From: an uncultured Caulobacterales bacterium
GTDB lineage: Bacteria; Pseudomonadota; Alphaproteobacteria; Caulobacterales; Caulobacteraceae
Assembly: GCA_903889785.1 (NCBI GenBank)
Contig: CAISYT010000149.1
Coordinates: 1-8,063 of the forward strand
Direction: 5' to 3'
Length of the DNA: 8,063 bases
The notes beneath the pieces are model-generated. The model was given only the letters and a program-made list of their open reading frames with translations, was not told the origin of the DNA and did no database searches. The translations under genes were made by a program, and so were the position numbers. Numbering within the stretch: the first letter of the stretch is position 1; the number at the start of each line of letters is the position of its first letter. Of the stretch, positions 1 through 5,257 are shown piece after piece.

Positions 1-274
1 GAGCTTTCCAGCTCTGCAGCCATTGGGTGATGCCGTTGCGCACATACTGGCTGTCGGTATGCAGCTCCAACTTGCAGGGTTTGTTCAGCGCCTCAAGCGC
101 CTGGATCGCCGCCATCAGCTCCATTCGGTTGTTGGTCGTATCCGCCTCGCCGCCGCAGATTTCCTTTTCTCTGCCGCCAAACATCAGCACCGCGCCCCAG
201 CCGCCCGGGCCAGGGTTTCCGCTACAGGCACCGTCGGTGAAGATCACCACCCCCGAAGTCATCGGGGCCGTCAT
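1..274 (-). CDS. rnhA: Ribonuclease HI, N-terminal part (runs off the window)
   Basis: RNase HI cleaves the RNA strand of RNA:DNA hybrids in the cytoplasm. The first 91 codons are visible. The strand 1 motif IFTDGACSGNPGPGGWG carries the first catalytic aspartate (D14), TTNNRMELMAA carries the catalytic glutamate (E52), and LHTDSQYVRNGI carries the next aspartate (D74). These match D10, E48 and D70 of the E. coli enzyme. The final active-site Asp and the flexible His lie beyond the left edge, so completeness cannot be judged. The ATG at 274-272 overlaps the thrB stop by four bases (ATGA), which supports this start and implies translational coupling. A second Met at residue 5 is a possible alternative start. 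It is the last visible gene of the ispH-thrB-rnhA operon. Confidence 0.96.
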   Translation of the reverse strand, partial: MTAPMTSGVVIFTDGACSGNPGPGGWGAVLMFGGREKEICGGEADTTNNRMELMAAIQALEALNKPCKLELHTDSQYVRNGITQWLQSWKA

Positions 275-1233
275 ACCGGCCCGTCGAACAGGTGCAGCCC
301 CTCTCGGTGCACCGCAAGCTTGCGTTCGTATTCCAGCGGGTCGTGTGGCTTGACCAAGGCACCGGCGAGTGTCGAGCCCCAGTCCTGTAAACGGCTTAAG
401 AAGAACCGCATCGCCGCCCCATGCGCCAGCACTGGCAGGGCCGTCTTTTCGGTGGCGGTGAGGGGCCGGCGGCTTTCATATCCGGCCAAAAAGGCGCGGG
501 CTGCGGTCAGGTTAAAACTGCCGTCGCTCTCAAAGCACCAGGCGTTGAGTGCGATGGCGATGTCGAACGACAGGGCATCGTCGCAGGCGAAGTAGAAATC
601 GATCGCGGCCGCGAACTCCGCACCCTTGAAGAACACATTGTCAGGGAAGTAGTCGGCATGCACCGGCCCGAACGGCAAGCCTTTGGGCCAAGCCGCGTCG
701 AGCAGGGCTAGATCGGATTGAATGGTCTTGGCCAGTCCGGGCTTTAGCGCATCGGCTTGCGCATGTAGGGGGGCGAACATCGCTGCCCAGTGCGACTGGC
801 CGAGGTTATTCTCGCGCCGGCCGGAAAATCCGTCGGCGGCCTGATGCATCCAGGCCAGGCCCGCACCAGCGGCGCGGCGCTGCTCGTGGCTAGGGCGGCG
901 CACGGAAAGACCGGGCAGGAATTCGACAATGGCGGCGGGCTTTCCGGCGATGCGGCCAAGCGTGGTGCCGGCCCGGTCGGGCACCGGTTTGGCGCTGGGG
1001 AAGCCATGATCCTTGAGCCATGCCATCAGACCCAGGAAATAGGGCAGGTCGGCCTCGTTCGACCGCGCTGGCTCATACACCGTCAGGATGAACCGCCCGG
1101 CGGTGGCTTCCAGCAGATAGTTGGAATTGCTGACCCCCTCGGCAATACCCTTGAAGGCCATCGCCACGCCCAGGTCGAACCCTTCAAGGAAGCGGGCGAG
1201 GTCGTCCTCGGCAATGTCTGTGTAAACGGCCAT
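271..1233 (-). CDS. thrB: Homoserine kinase, APH-fold type
   Basis: It phosphorylates homoserine with ATP to O-phosphohomoserine, the step before threonine synthase. The 320-residue length is usual for the proteobacterial ThrB that uses the aminoglycoside-phosphotransferase/choline-kinase fold, not the GHMP-kinase ThrB of E. coli. Visible signs are the N-terminal lobe with GVSNSNYLLEA (about 33-43) and FILTVYE (48-54), the catalytic loop HADYFPDNVFF (192-202; catalytic D194 and metal-ligand N199), and the metal-binding aspartate in AIDFYFACDD (D212). The C-terminal RRPLTATE and RFFLSRLQDW segments are also typical. The ATG at 1233-1231 shares one base with the ispH stop (TGATG), and the stop overlaps the rnhA start, so the three genes are probably one transcript. 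No odd residues seen. The metabolic link to ispH and rnhA is not obvious, but the gene order is one I know from other alphaproteobacteria. Confidence 0.95.
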   Translation of the reverse strand: MAVYTDIAEDDLARFLEGFDLGVAMAFKGIAEGVSNSNYLLEATAGRFILTVYEPARSNEADLPYFLGLMAWLKDHGFPSAKPVPDRAGTTLGRIAGKPAAIVEFLPGLSVRRPSHEQRRAAGAGLAWMHQAADGFSGRRENNLGQSHWAAMFAPLHAQADALKPGLAKTIQSDLALLDAAWPKGLPFGPVHADYFPDNVFFKGAEFAAAIDFYFACDDALSFDIAIALNAWCFESDGSFNLTAARAFLAGYESRRPLTATEKTALPVLAHGAAMRFFLSRLQDWGSTLAGALVKPHDPLEYERKLAVHREGLHLFDGPV

Positions 1234-2201
1234 CAGGCGGCCGCGACGGCCAAGGCCCTAGGCAGTTTGAACGCCACGGTTTCCTGAACCGGAGCGACGT
1301 TCTGCAACGTAATCTCGAAGCGGCGGTCGAGCGCTGTGATCAGATCCTGCACCAGTTCCTCCGGCGCCGAAGCGCCAGCGGTTACGCCGATGGTGGCCAC
1401 GCCATCAAGCCAGGCGGGATTGAGCATAGATGCGTCATCGATCAGTTGCGCCTGTTTGGCACCACCGCGCAAGGCAACCTCAACAAGACGCAGCGAATTG
1501 GACGAATTGGGCGAGCCGATCACCAACACCAGGTCGCAGACGGCCGCCATCTGCTTCACCGCTTCCTGGCGGTTGGTCGTTGCGTAACAGATGTCGTCCT
1601 TGCGGGGAGCCGCGATGGCCGGAAAGCGCGCGCGCAGGACCTCGACAATGCCAGCGGTATCCTCGACCGACAGGGTGGTCTGAGTGGCGAAGGCCACATT
1701 GGCCGCGTCGTGTGGCTGGTAGACCCGGGCGTCGTCCACGGTCTCGATCAGGGTCACCGCGCCTGGCGGCAGCTGGCCCATGGCGCCAACCACCTCAGGG
1801 TGGCCAGCATGGCCGATCAGCACGATCTCGCGGCCTGTATCGAAATGCCGCTGCAGCTCGAAATGCACCTTGGACACCAACGGACAAGTGGCGTCGAAAT
1901 AGGTCATGTCCCGCGCCCGCGCCGCCGCAGGCACCGATTTTGGCACCCCATGGGCGCTGAACACGACAGGCCGGTCATCGGGTACCTCGTCCAGTTCCTC
2001 AACGAACACCGCGCCTAGGCCCCGCAGGCGCTCCACCACATGGCGATTATGCACGATCTCGTGGCGCACATAGACAGGCGACCCGTGTTTTTCGATGGCG
2101 CGCTCGACGATCTGGATCGCCCGGTCTACCCCCGCGCAGAAGCCGCGCGGGCTGGCGAGCATCAGGGTCAGACGGGGCTTTTCGGCAGGTACGGCGCTCA
2201 T
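1233..2201 (-). CDS. ispH: 4-hydroxy-3-methylbut-2-enyl diphosphate reductase (IspH/LytB)
   Basis: Last enzyme of the non-mevalonate (MEP) isoprenoid pathway. It reduces HMBPP to IPP and DMAPP with an oxygen-sensitive iron-sulfur cluster. All three cluster cysteines are present: C22 in SPRGFCAGVDRAI, C106 in DATCPLVSKVH, and C205 in DDICYATTNRQ. Substrate-site residues are also visible: H51 (EIVHNRHVV), H134 and the proton-relay E136 (GHAGHPEVVG), the TQTTLS loop (173-178), SPNSSNS (230-236) and TAGASAPE (274-281). At 322 residues it is full length. The start fits the short N-terminal lead before LTLMLASPRGFC, but no Shine-Dalgarno site sits at a normal distance; a GGGGG run lies one base from the ATG. 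First gene of the minus-strand operon, so its promoter should lie in 2202-2365. Confidence 0.98.
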   Translation of the reverse strand: MSAVPAEKPRLTLMLASPRGFCAGVDRAIQIVERAIEKHGSPVYVRHEIVHNRHVVERLRGLGAVFVEELDEVPDDRPVVFSAHGVPKSVPAAARARDMTYFDATCPLVSKVHFELQRHFDTGREIVLIGHAGHPEVVGAMGQLPPGAVTLIETVDDARVYQPHDAANVAFATQTTLSVEDTAGIVEVLRARFPAIAAPRKDDICYATTNRQEAVKQMAAVCDLVLVIGSPNSSNSLRLVEVALRGGAKQAQLIDDASMLNPAWLDGVATIGVTAGASAPEELVQDLITALDRRFEITLQNVAPVQETVAFKLPRALAVAAA

Positions 2202-2202
2202 G

Positions 2203-2218
2203 CCCCCAAACTAGGGGG
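2203..2218 (-). promoter_or_regulatory. GC hairpin next to the ispH start codon
   Basis: Five C and five G (2203-2207 with 2214-2218) form a perfect 5-bp stem with a 6-nt loop, separated by one base from the ispH ATG on the minus strand. In the ispH mRNA the 3' arm is the only G-rich stretch near the start. If it folds it would limit ribosome access. A role in translation control is inference; it could equally be chance in GC-rich DNA. Confidence 0.3.
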
Positions 2219-2257
2219 TTCAACCGCTCCCCGCCAGCCTTAGCGATTGCGAACTTT

Positions 2258-2286
2258 GCACCGCTTCTTCTCGAAACAAGCGGTGC
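2258..2286. repeat. Perfect 9-bp inverted repeat in the divergent promoter region
   Basis: GCACCGCTT at 2258-2266 is exactly mirrored by AAGCGGTGC at 2278-2286 around an 11-nt centre. It lies just upstream of the proposed rightward promoter and about 57 bases upstream of the ispH start. A dyad placed between divergent genes could be an operator, or the stem of a leader hairpin in the ispH transcript. No T-run follows it on either strand, so it does not look like a terminator. No regulator is recognised. Confidence 0.4.
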
Positions 2287-2292
2287 GGTTCG

Positions 2293-2321
2293 TTGCGGCT
2301 CGGCCCGGTTGGCTCTATGAG
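2293..2321 (+). promoter_or_regulatory. Candidate sigma70-type promoter for the exported-protein/argS operon
   Basis: TTGCGG at 2293-2298 and TATGAG at 2316-2321 are separated by 17 bases. The -35 keeps the TTG core and the -10 matches four of six consensus positions. Transcription would start near 2328, about 38 bases before the ATG at 2366. It sits immediately downstream of the 9-bp dyad. This is a pattern match only; alphaproteobacterial promoters are often divergent in sequence. Confidence 0.35.
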
Positions 2322-2365
2322 ATTGCTGCTGTTCAGGGATTAGCCCCCAAAGGTCAGGCCGCATT

Positions 2366-3067
2366 ATGTCCCGCCTCAAGTCCGCCGCCTTCGTTGCCCT
2401 GCTGCTGCTCACAGTGGCACCGGCGCACCATGCCTTTGCCCAGATGCCCGGCGGCCAGGGCGGTGGCGGTGGTCCAGACACTAGCGGTGCTGATGACGAA
2501 GCCAAGAAGAGACAACGCGACGAAGAGTGGGGCAACGCCCAGGCACCCCTGCCCCAGCTGCGGAACGCCGGTCCATGCCCCTATGTGAAGGTGCTATACG
2601 ACGCCGGCCGCTACCAGGAATTCAAGGACAAGAAGGAGTCCGCCGCGGCGGTGGCCTATACAGGCGAGATTCAAGGCGTGTCGTCGGCCTGCACCTACAA
2701 GGGCGCGGACCCGATCAAAGTTTCGGTGCAGATGCTTTTCGCGCTCGGACGCGGTTCGCAGGGCACCTCGTCTAGCAAGACCTACCGCTACTGGATTGCC
2801 GTAACCCAGCGGAATCTGCGCGTCATCACCAAGGAATACTTTGATCTGCCGGTGGATTTTGCGGCTGGCCAGGACCGCGCCATGATCACCGAGACGGTGC
2901 AGGACATCACCATCCCACGGGCTGACATCAAGGTCAGCGGCTCAAACTTCGAAGTGCTGGTTGGATTCGACGTGACGCCTGAGATGGCGGCGTTCAACCG
3001 CGACGGCAAGCGCTTCCGCGTCAACGTCCAGGCCTCGGCCGCTTCCACGGCACCCACGACTCCATGA
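2366..3067 (+). CDS. Exported protein of unknown function, upstream of argS
   Basis: Not confidently recognised. The 233-residue product starts with a clear Sec-type signal peptide: basic MSRLK, a hydrophobic core FVALLLLTVAPA, and an AFA-Q cleavage site after residue 25. There is no twin arginine and no lipobox, so a soluble periplasmic or secreted protein is likely. After cleavage comes a glycine-rich stretch (QGGGGG, 31-36), a charged segment (about 42-54), then a domain of about 160 residues beginning PCPYVKVLYDAGRYQEFKD. It has exactly two cysteines, C71 and C109, which could form a disulfide. The remainder (LRVITKEYFDLPVDF, DITIPRADIKV, FEVLVGFDV) looks beta-rich, and the C-terminal end is low-complexity Ala/Ser/Thr/Pro. 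The start is supported by the signal peptide and a weak SD (AGG at 2356-2358, 7 nt away). Its TGA overlaps the argS ATG. Confidence 0.85.
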   Translation: MSRLKSAAFVALLLLTVAPAHHAFAQMPGGQGGGGGPDTSGADDEAKKRQRDEEWGNAQAPLPQLRNAGPCPYVKVLYDAGRYQEFKDKKESAAAVAYTGEIQGVSSACTYKGADPIKVSVQMLFALGRGSQGTSSSKTYRYWIAVTQRNLRVITKEYFDLPVDFAAGQDRAMITETVQDITIPRADIKVSGSNFEVLVGFDVTPEMAAFNRDGKRFRVNVQASAASTAPTTP

Positions 3068-4848
3068 CTGACCTCCGGCGGCAGCTGACTGACGCGAACA
3101 CAGTCGTGTTCGCGGAGCTTGGACTGCCTGTAGAATTCGCGCGCGTCACCACCTCCGATCGTCCTGACCTTGCCGATTTCCAGAGCAACGGTGCCATGGC
3201 GGTGGCCAAGGTCGCAAAGCGACCACCGCGCGACATTGCCCTGTCGATCCAAGAAAAACTGGCCGGTCATCCGCTGGTCTCGGCTATCGACATCGCCGGC
3301 GTCGGCTTCATCAATTTTCGTGTCAGCAACGACGCCCTGACCCGCCGGGTGCAGGATATCGCTGACAGCCCGCGTGCTGGCGCCAGCGAAGCTGCCACAT
3401 CGCACCGAGTGATGATCGACTACGGTGGGCCCAATGTGGCGAAGCCGATGCATGTCGGCCACCTGCGCAGCTCGATCATCGGCGAATCCATCAAGCGTAT
3501 CTATCGCTTCCGAGGCGACGTGACCTTGGGCGATGCCCACTTCGGCGACTGGGGCTTCCAGATGGGGCTGCTGATCGTGGCGGCCACAGACGAGAACCCC
3601 GACCTGAGCGACGTGGTCACCTTTATCGACAACGGCGGCGACACGGCGACTGCGGCCAAGGCCATCGACAGCTTGATTGACCTCGACATGCTCGAGCGGC
3701 TCTATCCCGTGGCCGCAGCCCAGGCCAAGGCGGATACCGACTACCGCGACCGCGCCCGGAAGGCGACGGCGGACCTTCAGTCCGGCCGCGAGGCCTACCG
3801 CGCCATTTGGCGGCAATTCGTCATCGTCAGCCGCGTGGCGCTGGAGCGAGAATTCCACGCGCTGAATGTCGATTTCGATCTTTGGAAAGGCGAGAGCGAC
3901 GCCAACGACCTCCTCGGGCCCATGGCCGAGGACCTGACGGCCAAGACCCTGCTGGTGCCGGACCAAGGGGCCCAAATTGTCCGTATCGCGCGCGAGGACG
4001 ACAAGCGCGAGCTGCCGCCATTGATCGTAGTCTCGTCCGAGGGCTCAGCCATGTATGGCGCGACCGACCTCGCCACCATTGTCGACCGGCGCAACACCTT
4101 TGATCCGGAACTGATACTCTACTGTGTCGATCAGCGGCAGGCCGACCATTTCGAACAGGTTTTCCGCGCCGCCTACCTTGCCGGCTATGCTGCGGAGGGC
4201 ACGCTAGAACACATCGGCTTTGGCACTATGAACGGGCCCGATGGCAAGCCGTTCAAGACCCGCGAGGGCGGGGTGCTCAAGCTGCACGATCTAATCGAAA
4301 TGACGCGGGCCAAGGCCCGCGACCGCCTGAAAGAGGCCGGCCTGGGCGGCGAACTTGAGCCGGAAGCCTTCGAAGACATCGCCATGAAGGTGGCTGTAGC
4401 GGCGCTGAAATTCGCCGACCTGCAGAACTACCGCGGCACGTCCTATGTGTTCGATCTCGACCGCTTCACCAGTTTCGAGGGCAAGACCGGACCGTACCTG
4501 CTGTACCAGGCGGTGCGGGTGAAATCGGTGCTCCGCCGCGCTGCGGAAGAGGGTGAGCCAGACGGTCCGATCATCATCCGTGAACAGGCCGAGCGCGACC
4601 TTGGCCTGATCCTCGACGGCTTCGACGCCGCCGTGATTGAAGCCTATGAAAAGAAGGCTCCCAATTTTGTGGCGGAACACGCCTACCGCCTAGCCTCGGG
4701 CTTCTCAAAATTCTATGCCGCCTGCCCGATCATGGGCGCGCCGGACGCGGATGTACGGGCGTCGCGCCTGGCCCTGGCGGCGGCGGCGCTGAAACAGCTG
4801 GAACGGGCGATCGACCTGCTTGGGTTCGACGCGCCCGAGCGGATGTAA
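3064..4848 (+). CDS. argS: Arginyl-tRNA synthetase
   Basis: Class I synthetase charging tRNA-Arg with arginine using ATP, in the cytoplasm. At 594 residues it is a normal ArgRS length. Order of parts: N-terminal Add-1 tRNA-binding domain (about 1-100, including the DFQSNGAMAVAK motif), catalytic Rossmann domain with the signature NVAKPMHVGHLRSSIIGES (HIGH-type HVGH at 130-133), GDAHFGDWGFQMGLL, the tyrosine-rich YGATDLATIVDRR, and the KMSK-equivalent loop GKPFKTREGG (394-403), which is the form usual for this subfamily lacking a canonical KMSK. The C-terminal anticodon-binding DALR domain follows (about 475-594, YLLYQAVRVKSVLRRA) and ends APERM, the usual ArgRS terminus. The ATG overlaps the preceding stop by four bases (ATGA), so translation is probably coupled to the exported protein. 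Nothing appears to be missing. Confidence 0.98.
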   Translation: MTDLRRQLTDANTVVFAELGLPVEFARVTTSDRPDLADFQSNGAMAVAKVAKRPPRDIALSIQEKLAGHPLVSAIDIAGVGFINFRVSNDALTRRVQDIADSPRAGASEAATSHRVMIDYGGPNVAKPMHVGHLRSSIIGESIKRIYRFRGDVTLGDAHFGDWGFQMGLLIVAATDENPDLSDVVTFIDNGGDTATAAKAIDSLIDLDMLERLYPVAAAQAKADTDYRDRARKATADLQSGREAYRAIWRQFVIVSRVALEREFHALNVDFDLWKGESDANDLLGPMAEDLTAKTLLVPDQGAQIVRIAREDDKRELPPLIVVSSEGSAMYGATDLATIVDRRNTFDPELILYCVDQRQADHFEQVFRAAYLAGYAAEGTLEHIGFGTMNGPDGKPFKTREGGVLKLHDLIEMTRAKARDRLKEAGLGGELEPEAFEDIAMKVAVAALKFADLQNYRGTSYVFDLDRFTSFEGKTGPYLLYQAVRVKSVLRRAAEEGEPDGPIIIREQAERDLGLILDGFDAAVIEAYEKKAPNFVAEHAYRLASGFSKFYAACPIMGAPDADVRASRLALAAAALKQLERAIDLLGFDAPERM

Positions 4849-4859
4849 CAAGACGTCCC

Positions 4860-4881
4860 TCATCGGCTCATGCCGGGATGA
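4860..4881 (+). terminator. Hairpin shortly after argS, weak terminator candidate
   Basis: TCATCGGC (4860-4867) pairs with GCCG and ATGA (4872-4875, 4878-4881) around a TCAT loop with a two-G bulge. It begins 12 bases after the argS stop, where a terminator would be expected. No T-tract follows, so intrinsic termination is doubtful; a Rho-dependent end or simple mRNA 3' structure are alternatives. Confidence 0.25.
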
Positions 4882-4932
4882 TCGGTGAAGGCGCGTTGAC
4901 TCTCAGTGAGTATGGGGCCAGCATCAAATTAA

Positions 4933-5016
4933 CTCTCGCGGGAGAGACCGGGTGTTCGCATCCGGCGCCGAAGGCGCAACCGCCCCGGAAACGCTCAGGC
5001 AAACGGACCGCGAGAG
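4933..5016 (+). ncRNA. Glycine riboswitch aptamer 1
   Basis: P1 is a perfect 9-bp helix (CTCTCGCGG at 4933-4941 with CCGCGAGAG at 5008-5016). P3a is a 7-bp hairpin closed by a TTCG tetraloop (4948-4965, one G-U pair). The conserved GCCGAAGGCGCAA follows at 4967-4979. P3b is minimal: CCG-CCC-CGG at 4980-4988. The 3' conserved segment is GCTCAGGCAAACGGAC. P2 (GAGAG 4942-4946 with CGCTC 4992-4996) contains one A-G mismatch. Confidence 0.93.
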
Positions 5017-5024
5017 CCTTGAAA

Positions 5025-5205
5025 CGCTGGAAAGCGCACCTTCTCCGGAAGACTGCGCGCCGAAGGAGCAAGGAAGGCAGGAGCGTAACAGCCGATCGGG
5101 TTTGCCGGTTTCGGTGCCCGTCGCGCTCCACTCACGAAGTCTGAGCGTTTCTAGTTTTAAACTCGCTTGGGGCCTTTCGGAATCTCTCAGGCCCAAGGGA
5201 CAGCG
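5025..5205 (+). ncRNA. Glycine riboswitch aptamer 2 with enlarged P3b
   Basis: P1 is CGCTG (5025-5029) with CAGCG (5201-5205). P3a is GCGCA (5034-5038) with TGCGC (5054-5058), continued by CTTC/GAAG (5040-5043, 5048-5051) around a TCCG loop. The conserved GCCGAAGGAGCAA is at 5059-5071, and AATCTCTCAGG at 5181-5191. Between them the P3b arm spans 5072-5178 instead of the usual dozen or so bases. P2 (GAAAG 5030-5034 region with CTCTC) has one A-C mismatch, and P1 is shorter than in aptamer 1. The 3' segment CAGGCCCAAGGGACAG is about one base longer than the usual form. Confidence 0.9.
5072..5178 (+). other. 107-nt expanded P3b arm inside aptamer 2
   Basis: GGAAGGC (5072-5078) pairs with GCCTTTC (5172-5178) over 7 bp with one G-U, giving a closed P3b base that replaces the usual small hairpin. 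Inside it lie two sub-hairpins. The first has GGAGCG/CGCTCC (5080-5085 with 5124-5129), then CGGG/CCCG (5097-5100 with 5117-5120) and CCG/CGG (5105-5107 with 5112-5114). The second spans 5143-5168: AGC/GCT plus GTTT/AAAC with a two-base bulge. The pairings were found by eye, without energy calculation. Confidence 0.6.
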
Positions 5206-5217
5206 GGGGCGAAACGT

Positions 5218-5230
5218 CCAACGTGGTTGG
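5218..5230 (+). promoter_or_regulatory. Hairpin abutting the upstream in-frame ATG, possible expression platform
   Basis: CCAAC (5218-5222) and GTTGG (5226-5230) form a 5-bp stem with a GTG loop. It begins 13 bases after aptamer 2 and its 3' arm touches the ATG at 5231. It lies exactly where a translational switch would be expected, but a 5-bp stem with a 3-nt loop is only modestly stable. Role inferred from position. Confidence 0.3.
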
Positions 5231-5257
5231 ATGCGTCGTCGCGCGGAACCCTTTGCT

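Larger units (their letters stand above)
4924..5205 (+). ncRNA. Tandem glycine riboswitch upstream of gcvT
   Basis: Cis-acting RNA of two similar aptamers joined by a short linker, which binds glycine and normally turns on the glycine cleavage operon. Both copies keep the family landmarks: GAGAGACC or GAAAG in the 5' part, GCCGAAGG-GCAA in the middle (4967-4979 and 5059-5071), and CTCAGGC followed by GGAC on the 3' side. The leader TCAA (4924-4927) can pair with TTGA in the linker (5019-5022), which matches the leader-linker P0 helix and kink-turn known for full-length tandem glycine riboswitches. The transcript must therefore begin at or before about 4924. No terminator-like T-tract lies between the RNA and gcvT, which points to control of translation. 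The RNA occupies most of the 409-nt gap between argS and gcvT. Identity is very secure; the control mode is inferred. Confidence 0.95.

Noticed and set aside
2258..2320. Possible tRNA from the GGTTCG-like segment after the dyad
   Set aside because: No cloverleaf can be drawn: there is no acceptor stem, anticodon arm or D arm at the right spacing.
2788..3975. 395-codon minus-strand open frame opposite the exported protein and argS
   Set aside because: It lies antisense to two well-supported genes and shows no family motif. Long antisense frames are normal with GC-rich codon use.
4219..4251. Missing KMSK motif in ArgRS as a sign of inactivation
   Set aside because: Many bacterial ArgRS enzymes have the GKPFKTR-type loop in place of KMSK; here it is intact and HVGH is also present.
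4896..4924. TTGACT (4896-4901) as the -35 of the gcv promoter
   Set aside because: At 16-18 bases downstream the best -10 is CAGCAT, three of six matches, and its start point would remove the leader half of the P0 helix. Not strong enough to list.
4952..5257. Open reading frame continuing upstream of gcvT, as a long N-terminal extension
   Set aside because: It begins at a GTG inside aptamer 1 and runs through the riboswitch. GcvT proteins start close to the AAHRALGA segment, and the translated extension is low-quality sequence. The frame is open by chance in GC-rich DNA.
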